Source of the DNA: Prevotella denticola
Lineage (GTDB): Bacteria; Bacteroidota; Bacteroidia; Bacteroidales; Bacteroidaceae
Direction of reading: 5' to 3'
NCBI RefSeq assembly: GCF_900454835.1
Contig: NZ_UGTM01000002.1
Location: forward strand, 1,116,001 to 1,180,000
DNA length: 64,000 bases
Shown here: positions 28,556 to 37,425 of the stretch, piece by piece
Numbering within the stretch: position 1 is the first letter of the stretch
How the letters are laid out: each line of letters opens with the position of its first letter
The notes under the pieces: generated by a model
What the model was told of the DNA's origin: nothing
The model's database searches: none
What the model saw: the letters and a program-made list of their open reading frames with translations, nothing else
Translations under genes and position numbers: made by a program

Positions 28556-29638
28556 ATGTTTACAAATCGGTATGTTCAAGTTGTCATGAACTCTTTATTG
28601 ACAACAGTATTAGCTTTATCTGTGGCATCATGCTCTAATGATGATGCTATACAAACAGAAACAACTCACAGTGAGAAACATGTTGCGTACGTTGCAACAT
28701 TGAGTACAGAACAGCAAAAGTTGCTACTATCAACAGGAAATCCTTTTGGTAACGTCCAACAAAAGGATGCATGGACAACAACCATTGCATCTACAATTCC
28801 AACACGTTGGGGATTGTTTGACGATCCACGTATTTCAGTTTCTACAAGAGCAATTGGCATATATGGATTTTATCCTGCACAATATTGGACAATGCTTAGA
28901 GTGAAGTTCCTTAAGCTCCCTGGGAAGATAAAAGATGGGGCTATTCTTGCTATAGCAGAAATGGAAGAACAGACAAATGTACGTTTCTATAACTCTATAG
29001 AGGATCCGGAATACTATGAGCCATATCACATAAAACTTCCAAACATTGCTGTCAGAATGGATTCTGGTAGAGAAGGAAGCGGTAACTACGGCTTAGTAGG
29101 TGGTGAACAATATATAAATGTCCCAACAACTCTTGAGAATGCAGACGCAAATGAGATAAAGCGATTCTTCTTGCATGCATTCTGTAATGCTGCAGGAATG
29201 TTCAATGAACAACAGCGACCAGATCGTGATAATTACGTGAAAATTGATTTTAACAATGTCAAGGACAATTGCAAGTCGGCTTTTGATAAGATAAAGAGCA
29301 ACTACACTACTATGGGAATGTTTGATATGTTCTCCATTACCCTTGCATCGTCAAAAGATTTCTCAAAGAATGGATTAAATACTATAACTACAAAAACGGG
29401 ACTTGGTATTGCTATAAATTATACACTTTCTACACAGGATAAGGCTTTCCTGAATTCTCATTATCTACCTTACATAGCAAGAAAAGACAACTATGTTGAA
29501 TTAGATGATGTGTATGATCCATCAGGCAGACGCCTAACAGAAGAAGAGCGTTTGCAGCTACAGAACCAAATAAATGCCCAAAGAGGACTTTATGGAGTTC
29601 CTCCTGCAAATGGTCGTACAGAGTTGGTAGACTGGTAA
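28556..29638 (+). CDS. Astacin-like (M12-type) lipoprotein with a degenerate zinc site
   Basis: A 360-aa lipoprotein (ALSVASC lipobox, Cys about 26). Residues 207-227 match the astacin signature HExxHxxGxxHEQxRPDRDxY in its right half (G214, E218-Q, RPDRDNY). However, the catalytic Glu and two zinc ligands are replaced: H207-A-F-C-N211-A-A-G-M-F-N217. It should therefore not be an active protease. The fold may have been kept for binding, or as a decoy or immunity-like partner. The C-terminus is charged (PSGRRLTEEERLQLQNQINAQ). It is the last gene of the hydrolase operon. An internal ATG at 28586 is an alternative start that also leaves a signal peptide. Confidence 0.75.
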   Translation: MFTNRYVQVVMNSLLTTVLALSVASCSNDDAIQTETTHSEKHVAYVATLSTEQQKLLLSTGNPFGNVQQKDAWTTTIASTIPTRWGLFDDPRISVSTRAIGIYGFYPAQYWTMLRVKFLKLPGKIKDGAILAIAEMEEQTNVRFYNSIEDPEYYEPYHIKLPNIAVRMDSGREGSGNYGLVGGEQYINVPTTLENADANEIKRFFLHAFCNAAGMFNEQQRPDRDNYVKIDFNNVKDNCKSAFDKIKSNYTTMGMFDMFSITLASSKDFSKNGLNTITTKTGLGIAINYTLSTQDKAFLNSHYLPYIARKDNYVELDDVYDPSGRRLTEEERLQLQNQINAQRGLYGVPPANGRTELVDW

Positions 29639-29859
29639 TTAAAATTTGTCTTTATCTGCAAAACATTTGTTAGTTGTCCTCTATGTGTTACCATATTTGT
29701 AAGAGGAAATATGTAGTACACCCCCTAATTATGGTCAGTAATTCACATAACGAAATATCAAAATAGTATTTAATATATGTTAGAGGAATTGTCTTTTATT
29801 AGATAACATAGCGATGGAGGACAATATTTCTTTCTGTTTATGACAGAGCAAGAGATTCT
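29639..29859. other. Intergenic junction region
   Basis: About 220 bp between cargo module two and the mobC remnants. An 8-bp inverted pair TTGTCCTC (29674-29681) / GAGGACAA (29817-29824) brackets 135 bp. No gene or clear promoter is seen. It contains the right joint of the cargo. Confidence 0.35.
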
Positions 29860-30012
29860 TTCTCTCTTTAGCTCACGATGGTTGGCTTCGATAGTCTCTT
29901 TGAGGTTATCGGAGCCGACTTCGTTTTGGAAAGGCTTGATTTCGGGAATAGATATAGAGACATTTATCTCTGCTGAAGCCTTTTCGAAATCTGCGCCATT
30001 CTTATTTGGGCA
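29860..30012 (-). pseudogene. 3' fragment of a mobC/traG gene (copy B)
   Basis: Read on the minus strand, this short piece encodes SAEINVSISIPEIKPF then GSDNLKETIEANHRELKRE. It matches VSAEM...IPVINIF and SSDNLKEAIEANYKRIKQD near the C-terminus of the intact coupling protein starting 80 bp away. It differs from both copy A and the intact gene, and is too short to function. Confidence 0.7.
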
Positions 30013-30089
30013 GATGATAAAACTGTTCTACAGCATATGATAGGATAGTAAATGATGGCATATACAAAAATGTTCTGTATTTATCAGAA

Positions 30090-32096
30090 CTATAATTCTT
30101 TTAATAAATATTTTAACCGAGGCTCTTTTTTGATTCGTTCAATCTCAAAATCAACGAGGAAAAGTATATCCTGTTTGATTCTCTTATAATTGGCTTCGAT
30201 AGCCTCTTTGAGGTTATCGGAGCTATTTTCGTTTCGGAATATATTGATTACAGGGATGGGCTGGTATGCTTTCATTTCGGCAGAAACTTTGGCACTATCC
30301 ACCACAATCTCAGCGTGGAAAATCTTCTGCTCAATTCGCTCATCAAAGTTGTCGGACACAGCTCCTACAAACATACCTTGGGTAAGGTTGCTAATCTTAC
30401 TGGCAGGAATCAAACTGTCCAACTGCGTAGATATGGACGTGGACTTATCGTTGCGGTTGATAGTCATTGATTGACGTTGCTGGAGGACTTTGCCAAAGCG
30501 TTCCGAGAGCGTTTTGGCTGTTTCTCCAACTACCTGCCCCGAGAACACATTACCAACGGTGTTTTGTATCACCTTGCTTTCTTTGTCTCCATAATCACGG
30601 GTTAACTGCGAAAAGTCCTGAAAACCCAGACACACTGCTACTTTATTACTTCGTGCAGTGGCAATCAGATTGTCCAAGCCACGGAAGTAGATTGTCGGTA
30701 ACTCGTCGATAATAACTGAAGATTTGAGTTGCTTCTTCTTGTTGATGAGTTTTACGATACGGCTGTTGTAGAGTCCGAGTGCTGCTGAATAGATATTCTG
30801 GCGGTCTGGATTGTTTCCCACGACGAGGACTTTCGGCTCATTAGGGTTATTGATGTCAAGCGAGAAATCATCGCCTGTCATCACCCAATAAAGTGCAGGA
30901 GAAATCATACGTGATAGCGGTATCTTGGCACTGGCGATCTGTCCCTGCAACTGGTCCTGTGCTCCACCCTCCCATGCGTCCATAAAAGGAGAAAGATAAT
31001 TGGCTAGTTCATCGTAGGAAGTGAGTATCGGAAATATCTGTGCATAGGGTCTGTTCAGAAACTCTATGGCGTGAGGAAAAGTGCAATACTTCCCATTCTC
31101 ATAGATTTTCAGAAACCAAATGATGGCTGCCAGCAAGATAATCGGTGACTCCACAAAGAAGTCTCCCTGCTTTTGTATCCACGAACGGTTGAGGTTGAGC
31201 ATGATGGTGTAGGCACTCTCATAGGCATCCGATATATCCGTCATAAATGCTGGATTAATGGGGTTGCAACGATGCGACTTTCTCGGATCATCGAAGTTGA
31301 TGACATAAAACTGCGGTTTCACCTTATAAGCATCCAAATGCCGAAGCAGATGATTGTAAGCAATCTCGGAAAGGTCGGGAAACTTGTAGTCGTAGATATA
31401 CATGGCAAAGCCTTTTTCAATCTGCTGCTTGATATAGTTGTTCACAATGGCGTAAGACTTGCCAGAACCCGGAGTTCCGAGCACCATCGAGGCACGAAAT
31501 GGATTGACCACGTTAATCCAACCTTTGTTCCACTTCTTCTTATAGTAAAAACGTGTAGGCAGATTGACAGAATACTCATTCTCCATCAGTCGGGTTTCCT
31601 GCATGAAGCTTTCATTTTCCGTGTTGAACACATCGTCCATCAGGTTGTTTTTGAGTAAACGGCTCATCCATACACCTCCCATCAGCAGACAGATATAGCC
31701 CACAGAGAGCGTGAAGATATAAAGCGAGGCTGCACCGACCTTACCGATCGGCAATGCTAAGAGCCACCAGTTGAGGAAGAAAAGCACAAAACCGGAGAAA
31801 AGTATTGTCCAAATCTTCGGCCATGTAATTTTCTCTTCCTTCACGCCTTTTGTCCCCAAACAGGACAGTGCAAGGAATACCACACAAAAGAGTTTCGTCC
31901 AAAGTATGGACGAGAACAAGCCCGCCGTGTGTTGGAAATTCATCAGAATTCTGTTGACGACGCCGAGTGTAAAATGCCACTCCTGAAATGCCTCGTAGCA
32001 GAACCAATAGCAGTTGGTAAGTAGGAATATCACTGATATGCCCCGCATAAAGTCCATCACCTTACCCAATGCCCTTAAATCATCTTCTTGTGCCAT
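30090..32096 (-). CDS. mobC: Type IV coupling protein (MobC/TraG, VirD4-like)
   Basis: A 668-aa coupling ATPase that links the relaxase-DNA complex to the transfer channel at the inner membrane. N-terminal membrane segments (about 15-160) are followed by Walker A GTPGSGKS (207-214, Lys213), a Walker B-like SVIIDELPTIY near 460, and a C-terminal region (about 560-668) conserved in ICE homologues. It lies downstream of mobB on the same strand (83 bp gap). Two diverged 3' fragments of related genes lie beyond its 3' end, marking this site as a cargo insertion point. Confidence 0.92.
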   Translation of the reverse strand: MAQEDDLRALGKVMDFMRGISVIFLLTNCYWFCYEAFQEWHFTLGVVNRILMNFQHTAGLFSSILWTKLFCVVFLALSCLGTKGVKEEKITWPKIWTILFSGFVLFFLNWWLLALPIGKVGAASLYIFTLSVGYICLLMGGVWMSRLLKNNLMDDVFNTENESFMQETRLMENEYSVNLPTRFYYKKKWNKGWINVVNPFRASMVLGTPGSGKSYAIVNNYIKQQIEKGFAMYIYDYKFPDLSEIAYNHLLRHLDAYKVKPQFYVINFDDPRKSHRCNPINPAFMTDISDAYESAYTIMLNLNRSWIQKQGDFFVESPIILLAAIIWFLKIYENGKYCTFPHAIEFLNRPYAQIFPILTSYDELANYLSPFMDAWEGGAQDQLQGQIASAKIPLSRMISPALYWVMTGDDFSLDINNPNEPKVLVVGNNPDRQNIYSAALGLYNSRIVKLINKKKQLKSSVIIDELPTIYFRGLDNLIATARSNKVAVCLGFQDFSQLTRDYGDKESKVIQNTVGNVFSGQVVGETAKTLSERFGKVLQQRQSMTINRNDKSTSISTQLDSLIPASKISNLTQGMFVGAVSDNFDERIEQKIFHAEIVVDSAKVSAEMKAYQPIPVINIFRNENSSDNLKEAIEANYKRIKQDILFLVDFEIERIKKEPRLKYLLKEL

Positions 32097-32179
32097 AATC
32101 GTATTGCTTTTATATTTGTTGTATTATCGTTATTTGAATTGCGTTTGAATACTGTTCAAACAAAATTTGAAATACCTAC

Positions 32180-33460
32180 TTATCTTTTCCTCCGTCTGAG
32201 ATTGACTTTGCTTTGCCTGCGAAGTTTACGCTGCCATGCCGCTTCTTTCCAATCATCATTGCCCGTAGATCTGAAAGAGTCACCCACTATATCCTCGATT
32301 AGTTCATCGACAAGGTTGTCACCTTCCTCAGCATTGGATTGTAAAGGTTGGCCAGTTGCCGATTGTTCCAAACGAGCAAACGGACTGCCATACAGCGTTT
32401 CGTCCAAGAATGAGTTATGAGCAGGATTGGAAAAATAGCCATTGAATACATTGGCGGCATATCCCTTGCCCAATCTGGAACCATTGAGTGTAACACCCTG
32501 CTCGTCATCAATAAAGGTAATGCCGTAAATTCTTCCATTATCATTCTTTCGGTTTACCACACGCAAGCCTTGTTCCTCCAATCTTTGCCGAAGTTCTTTC
32601 TCCGTATTGGGAGAGGTACGCATTGTTTGTAACACCTTGTTCCTTATGGTTGGTATCAGTGGCTTGATGGTTTGCTTGGACTTTTGCATCCTGTTCTGTA
32701 CGGCAGTATAGCCCACACCACGGCCGATGTCCGAGGCATGGATGGGTGTGCTTACTTTGCCTCCCTTGTCATCAGTCGGAACATAGACCAGTCCGTCATA
32801 TTTCCTTCCCCGAAACTCCGTCTTGACTTCCTCTACGGCAAGGTTGTATGCTGAAAGGATGGCATTCAGTTCGCCCAATGAACAGAAATGATAATGTTTC
32901 AATGCCATTCGGACAACGTTTGCCACCTGCTCCTTGATATTTCTTTGGGTGGTATCAATTTTGGGCGTTTCTTCCACCGTTTTGTTAACGACCTTTGAAC
33001 TTGGAATGAGACCAAACTTCTTTTCCAAGGCATCAGTAATCTGCTTGCTCCTTCGTTTTTCAAACCTGTCGTTGATTTTCTTTCCCTCACCGTCCACCCG
33101 AAGTGATACGATGTGTATATGTTCACGGGCGATGTCGCTGTGCTTGAACACGATATAAGGTTGATTGCCGTAGCCGAGTGCCTCCATATACTCCTTGGCA
33201 ATCTGCGTGAGTGTTTCATCTGAGAGCTTCTCGTCTGGATGCGGGTTAAGGGAACAATGGAACACCGTCTTCTTCGTTCGGCATTTCTTGGGTATCAATG
33301 CCTCCATGTCGGCAAGCACGTCCTCCATCGTATAACGTCCCTCTCTGTCCTGATACAACTCAGCGGCAAGGAGAATGCTTGCTTCCCCTTTCTCCACCTT
33401 TTTGAAGTTATAGCCGAGTGCCCCTCCAAGGTTTTCCGTGGCAGAAATCTTGGCAATCAT
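32180..33460 (-). CDS. mobB: Relaxase/mobilisation nuclease MobB
   Basis: A 426-aa relaxase that nicks at oriT and stays bound to the transferred strand. Seen: N-terminal MIAKISATENLGGALGYN, an early tyrosine, and the metal-binding histidine motif in AREHIHIVSLRVDG (about residues 112-125), typical of Bacteroidetes MOBP-type relaxases. The C-terminal ~200 residues are charged and variable. The start overlaps the mobA stop by 4 bp, so translation is coupled. Confidence 0.92.
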   Translation of the reverse strand: MIAKISATENLGGALGYNFKKVEKGEASILLAAELYQDREGRYTMEDVLADMEALIPKKCRTKKTVFHCSLNPHPDEKLSDETLTQIAKEYMEALGYGNQPYIVFKHSDIAREHIHIVSLRVDGEGKKINDRFEKRRSKQITDALEKKFGLIPSSKVVNKTVEETPKIDTTQRNIKEQVANVVRMALKHYHFCSLGELNAILSAYNLAVEEVKTEFRGRKYDGLVYVPTDDKGGKVSTPIHASDIGRGVGYTAVQNRMQKSKQTIKPLIPTIRNKVLQTMRTSPNTEKELRQRLEEQGLRVVNRKNDNGRIYGITFIDDEQGVTLNGSRLGKGYAANVFNGYFSNPAHNSFLDETLYGSPFARLEQSATGQPLQSNAEEGDNLVDELIEDIVGDSFRSTGNDDWKEAAWQRKLRRQSKVNLRRRKR

Positions 33461-33870
33461 TTCTTGCGGTAGTCTATGGTCAGACGGATAGCCTGTTCTT
33501 GCAAGACAATGATTTGAGCCGACAACTCCTCCAACTTTTCAAGTAGGATTTGTGCTGTCTTTACGCTATGATAGCTGTTGATGGCACGCACGGTCTGATT
33601 ATATAGCACGCCAATCTTATGGATTTGTGCCGTCAATTCTGAGAGCTTCCGGTAATATTCCACTGCGGATTTATCCACCGTAATCACCTTGAAACTCTCT
33701 CCAAGAATACGACCACGCACGAAATCTGACTTTGTTTCTGCACCCGAACGCTGAAACAAATCGATTGCCCGTTGCTGGTCTTTGGTGTTGGGCAACCGTA
33801 CATGCCAGTTGTCCCAACGGGGCTTTTCCGCTTGTTTTCGTTCTGAACCGTGTTCCGTGTCCTTATTCAT
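33457..33870 (-). CDS. mobA: Mobilisation accessory protein MobA (relaxosome, ribbon-helix-helix type)
   Basis: A 137-aa protein. The middle (VRLPNTKDQQRAIDLFQRSGAETKSDFVRGRIL) matches the ribbon-helix-helix type of MobC-family relaxosome proteins, and the C-terminal half is helical (ELTAQIHKIGVLYNQTVRAINSYHS). Such proteins bind oriT and help the relaxase. The gene starts just left of the large nested inverted repeat at 33922-33976, which fits. Confidence 0.88.
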   Translation of the reverse strand: MNKDTEHGSERKQAEKPRWDNWHVRLPNTKDQQRAIDLFQRSGAETKSDFVRGRILGESFKVITVDKSAVEYYRKLSELTAQIHKIGVLYNQTVRAINSYHSVKTAQILLEKLEELSAQIIVLQEQAIRLTIDYRKK

Positions 33871-33921
33871 GTCCCTTCTGTTTTTTAATTACGACTTTGG
33901 AGTAATTCATCTCCCCTTCGG

Positions 33922-33976
33922 GGCAAGGGTCTTTGTGGTACAAACCGAGGTTTGTGTTACAAAGACACACCTTGCC
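33922..33976. other. Candidate oriT: nested inverted repeats upstream of mobA
   Basis: Three nested pairs: GGCAAGG/CCTTGCC (33922-33928, 33970-33976), GTCTTTGT/ACAAAGAC (33929-33936, 33959-33966) and ACAAACC/GGTTTGT (33940-33946, 33949-33955). This cruciform-forming element next to mobA/mobB is where an origin of transfer is expected. The nick site is not identified. Confidence 0.55.
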
Positions 33977-34199
33977 AATACCAAGAGTTGATACGATTGA
34001 AGCATCCACCCTTATAGGGTGTCTGTTTCTAAGAGTATACCTCCATGTATTATTCTCGCCTGCAAAGTTACGGCGGATTTTCAAATAACTCATTATCAAT
34101 GATATTCACTCTTTTTCCTTTCATTTCCCTGCATTTCCCCAAGGGTTGGAAATAACTAAATTACTGACTTATTTTGCAGTGGATTTAGGTCAAAACGTA

Positions 34200-34385
34200 C
34201 CAATTTATCAACTCATCTACCGACCGACAAAACTCAGCTAAAGAGTTTTTCGGGAAGTTGGACAGACGGTAATAAAGTCTATAGATCAGTCAGTCAAAAA
34301 GTAATTATGACACTCAGTTAAAAATTCTGTCAGTTCAAGGCTCGATACCTATCTACCAACTCACTGTCTATCCGACTGACTGAAC
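34200..34385. repeat. Direct and inverted repeats before traA
   Basis: Part of a 566-bp gene-free stretch between mobA and traA. It holds TCAGTCAGTC (34286-34295) and its exact complement GACTGACTGA (34374-34383), plus two similar phrases beginning CAACTCA...CCGAC. It may belong to the oriT region or to regulation of the tra operon. No clear TAnnTTTG promoter is seen. Confidence 0.45.
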
Positions 34386-34436
34386 TCGGTCTGTAAGAAA
34401 GTAACAATAGAGTTAATCATACAATATTCAACAACG

Positions 34437-35228
34437 ATGAAGCAGAAAGTTAAAAATCAGCCCGTCTATCTGGGCTTCGCATCGCAAAAAGGAGGGGTTG
34501 GCAAGAGTAGCCTTGCCGAAATCCTCGCGTCCATTCTATATTACGAAAAAGGAATATCTCTTCTTGTCGTAGATTGTGACGGAACGCAAGAGTCGTTCTT
34601 CAAGTTGAGGCAGAGAGAACGCCGCGTGATAGAGGGAAGTGAAACCATTTCTAAACAGATGAAGGATTTCTTCACCAAGTTTGGGAAACATGCCTATCCC
34701 ATTATTCGCTCGACACCGAAAAACGTCATTAAATATGTGAACGAATACATCAGGACGCATGATATAAAGGTAAACCTCGTAATTTTTGATTTTCCCGGTC
34801 ATGCTTCAACCGAGGATTTGCTCCAACTCTCCATAGACATGGACTATATCATCACCCCTATAGAGGCGGATCCCCAATCTTTGGTGTCCAGCTTTGCCTA
34901 TGCCAGGACCATCAGGGACTTGGGAGTCGGACTTAGCGATGCCCGTATCCGTGACCTGCTCTTACTATGGAACAAAATCAACCGTAGCGCCAGTTCCATC
35001 GTTATGGACTATTACACACAATATGCAAAGGAAGAGGACATCAGTATATTTGATGCCCGCATATACCATTCCGTGAGATTCTCCAGGGAATTGGAGTTAG
35101 GTGGCGTGAAGGGTGTCTTCCGCAGTTCTTACTTACCTCCGGCACTTACCTTACGCCTTCCTACTGGTATAGACTTGTGGGTGGAGGAAGTAATCGAAAA
35201 ATGCCATCTCATTCCGGATAGCCTATGA
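34437..35228 (+). CDS. traA: TraA, ParA/MinD-like ATPase
   Basis: A 263-aa P-loop ATPase with a deviant Walker A (KGGVGKSS, about 18-25), a VVDCDGTQ strand and a Walker B-like IFDFPG near 122. It is the first gene of the rightward tra operon in CTnDOT-type ICEs. ParA-like TraA proteins are thought to organise or segregate the transferring element. It overlaps the next gene by 4 bp. Confidence 0.9.
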   Translation: MKQKVKNQPVYLGFASQKGGVGKSSLAEILASILYYEKGISLLVVDCDGTQESFFKLRQRERRVIEGSETISKQMKDFFTKFGKHAYPIIRSTPKNVIKYVNEYIRTHDIKVNLVIFDFPGHASTEDLLQLSIDMDYIITPIEADPQSLVSSFAYARTIRDLGVGLSDARIRDLLLLWNKINRSASSIVMDYYTQYAKEEDISIFDARIYHSVRFSRELELGGVKGVFRSSYLPPALTLRLPTGIDLWVEEVIEKCHLIPDSL

Positions 35229-35746
35229 CCTCCATTAGTGAAGAACGAAAGAAAGTCCTCCGGAGCAAACTCAAGGAGATGGGCAATTACGGTGTACAGG
35301 AACGTTCTCCGGAAGAATCCCCCTTTTATGACCAGCCCACAGAACTTGAGCGTGATTTGGAAAAACTCCAATCGGATGAACCGCAAGAAGCGAAAGAAGA
35401 AGAACCTGTTGCAAGGACTTCTGCAGCAGAACAGACAGCAGAACCTTTACGGGCTAAAAAAAATAAAGACAAAGGAAGCAGGGAAGATGCCCTGTCTGCC
35501 AAACTCTCTTTTGAGGAATATCGTGAACGCTACCTTAGCCATTCTCAATGCAGTAATGGTAAATCCGGATTCACCATTAACAGTGAGGTCTTGCAGTTGC
35601 TCAGAGATGTCCTTCGGGATGTCCGTGCAAAGACTACCCTCACTGCCTACATTGAAAATATCCTTCTTGAGCATTTGAAAGAAAACCAAGCCATGCTGAA
35701 CAAGACAGCGGCACAGTATAAACGTAATCAAACACTTAATTTATGA
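35225..35746 (+). CDS. traB: TraB-like DUF3408 protein
   Basis: A 173-aa cytoplasmic protein. A Glu-rich N-terminal half is followed by a DUF3408-type C-terminal domain (YRERYLSH, KSGFTINSEVLQLLRDVL, TLTAYIENILLEHLKEN), thought to be a ribbon-helix-helix-like DNA-binding module. It overlaps traA and the next gene by 4 bp each. Confidence 0.8.
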   Translation: MTSISEERKKVLRSKLKEMGNYGVQERSPEESPFYDQPTELERDLEKLQSDEPQEAKEEEPVARTSAAEQTAEPLRAKKNKDKGSREDALSAKLSFEEYRERYLSHSQCSNGKSGFTINSEVLQLLRDVLRDVRAKTTLTAYIENILLEHLKENQAMLNKTAAQYKRNQTLNL

Positions 35747-36180
35747 TAAAAACATTGTTATTGGATACATTTCTCCTCATGGGGATTATCTGGATGCTTA
35801 TCAGCATTGTCTATTTCTGTATTCGCTTGGACAGGCTTTTGTCTTCTATGGAAAAACCTGTTGTGGAAACCATGGAGGAAACAGCAGAGTTAGTATTATC
35901 AGAAGAAGATACTTCTTCCCCTTCCGTACATTCGGACTACAATAGTTTTGAAGATTATCGCAATCGTTTTCTTCATACTTCACGCTTTCCAAGGAAAACA
36001 GCCTTTACCATGAATGTCGAAACCTTGCAGGTGCTTCGCAATATTCTACATGATTTGAATCAGCGTGTGTCTATGACTTCCTACATAGAGAATATCCTGC
36101 GTGAACATTTACGGGAACATCAGAATCTAATCAATGATGCAGCCGATAAACAGAGAAGTAAAACCACCATAACACTGTAA
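35743..36180 (+). CDS. traC: TraC-like DUF3408 protein with membrane anchor
   Basis: A 145-aa protein with one N-terminal membrane segment (LLDTFLLMGIIWMLISIVYFC) and a C-terminal DUF3408 domain clearly paralogous to that of the preceding gene (YRNRFLHT, FTMNVETLQVLRNIL, MTSYIENILREHLREH). The tandem arrangement is standard in CTnDOT-type tra operons. Confidence 0.8.
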   Translation: MIKTLLLDTFLLMGIIWMLISIVYFCIRLDRLLSSMEKPVVETMEETAELVLSEEDTSSPSVHSDYNSFEDYRNRFLHTSRFPRKTAFTMNVETLQVLRNILHDLNQRVSMTSYIENILREHLREHQNLINDAADKQRSKTTITL

Positions 36181-36183
36181 GTA

Positions 36184-36963
36184 ATGGAAACAATTCTATT
36201 AGATATTCTCCTTTTCTTGGGTGTGATATGGCTACTTTTAGGTATCGCATACCTCTGGAAAATCTGCTTGCGGCCAGTCCCCAAATCTGTGGATGAAACC
36301 ACAGGAAAGCCTATTGTCACAAAAGAACAGGTAGAACATGCCAGGCACGTTTTGGTGGGCAGGAGTAAACCCTTTACTTCCCCGTCTGTCCCCGAAATTC
36401 CCGCTGTTTCCTCGTCTGAAAATTCAACCGATAATCCCAGTACCTTTGCGACGCAAAATGTACGCAAGGAAGATGAAACAGAGTCAACTGTTACACCTCA
36501 ATCCGCACCCGAACATACGGATGAAAAGGAAGAGGACAATGAAATGCAGGTTGACTACACGATGGACGAGCCAGACGAAGACACTATCATCCGTGAAGAA
36601 CTGCAGATTGCAGACGATTCTCTGCCCGAAGTATCACCGTCCAGCATCCTCGCAAGGGACATTATCCGTGTCAACGGTTGGCACAGGAATGACGATGCAC
36701 TCGATGAGGAAAGCGAAACGGAGGTTCACGAAACGCTGCAAGCGATACGAGGGACTGAGCTCATGGAATACATGAAAGAAGCCGCACTCGGACAGGAGCA
36801 AGACCATCAAAGGCTCCTTGCTGCCATTCGCAAAGCGGAGGAAGCGGAATTAGAGGAAAGTAATATAAGCTCTTCTTCTGACTTTGAAACGGACTCAAAC
36901 GTAGTGAACGGCAACAGCGATGTTTCAGAAGAAGCCGACCGTCCACTTTCATACTATCTGTAA
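36184..36963 (+). CDS. traD: TraD, conjugative-transposon protein
   Basis: A 259-aa protein with an N-terminal membrane segment (ILLDILLFLGVIWLLLGIAYL). A long acidic, low-complexity region follows, with a short conserved helical part near 190-240 (LQAIRGTELMEYMKEAAL). It is assigned by position between the DUF3408 pair and traE. No catalytic motif is present. Confidence 0.75.
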   Translation: METILLDILLFLGVIWLLLGIAYLWKICLRPVPKSVDETTGKPIVTKEQVEHARHVLVGRSKPFTSPSVPEIPAVSSSENSTDNPSTFATQNVRKEDETESTVTPQSAPEHTDEKEEDNEMQVDYTMDEPDEDTIIREELQIADDSLPEVSPSSILARDIIRVNGWHRNDDALDEESETEVHETLQAIRGTELMEYMKEAALGQEQDHQRLLAAIRKAEEAELEESNISSSSDFETDSNVVNGNSDVSEEADRPLSYYL

Positions 36964-36997
36964 AACTAGTGTTTTTGTTCATATTGTACAGTGTTCG

Positions 36998-37061
36998 AGG
37001 GGTGGCTCAAAAGTAAAACAATCATCCCATATCAGTCATACGATAAAACCGAGCCACCCCT
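36998..37061. other. Hairpin between traD and traE
   Basis: AGGGGTGGCTC (36998-37008) and its exact complement GAGCCACCCCT (37051-37061) close a 42-nt loop. It lies 56 nt before the traE start. There is no T-run, so it is more likely an mRNA processing or stability element than a terminator. Confidence 0.5.
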
Positions 37062-37117
37062 TACCACCTCTATCTAAAAGAAAACAATTCATTTAACAAC
37101 TTAAAATAAAAAGAACA

Positions 37118-37420
37118 ATGAACAACAAAAAGAAAATCACAATGCTACTCCTGATGGCTATCACTGCCGTAGGAGCATACGCACAGGGCAACGGCATGGC
37201 GGGTATCAATGAAGCCACAAAGATGGTAACAAGCTATTTTGATCCCGGAACAAAGCTTATCTATGCCATCGGTGCTGTGGTAGGTCTGATAGGAGGAATA
37301 AAAGTGTACAACAAGTTCTCAAGTGGTGACCCCGATACGAGCAAGACCGCAGCCTCTTGGTTCGGTGCGTGTATCTTCCTGATCGTGGCCGCGACCATCT
37401 TACGTTCCTTCTTCCTGTAA
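37118..37420 (+). CDS. traE: TraE, DUF4134 membrane protein
   Basis: A 100-aa protein with a signal peptide (MLLLMAITAVGAYAQ) and two hydrophobic segments (LIYAIGAVVGLIGGIKVY; FGACIFLIVAATILRSFFL). DUF4134/TraE is the VirB2/pilin-like size class of this transfer system. It is separated from traF by 5 bp. Confidence 0.9.
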   Translation: MNNKKKITMLLLMAITAVGAYAQGNGMAGINEATKMVTSYFDPGTKLIYAIGAVVGLIGGIKVYNKFSSGDPDTSKTAASWFGACIFLIVAATILRSFFL

Positions 37421-37425
37421 TCATC

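Noticed and set aside
29840..30040. 66-codon frame on the + strand
   Set aside because: It is the complement of the mobC 3' fragment copy B; the minus-strand reading shows the homology.
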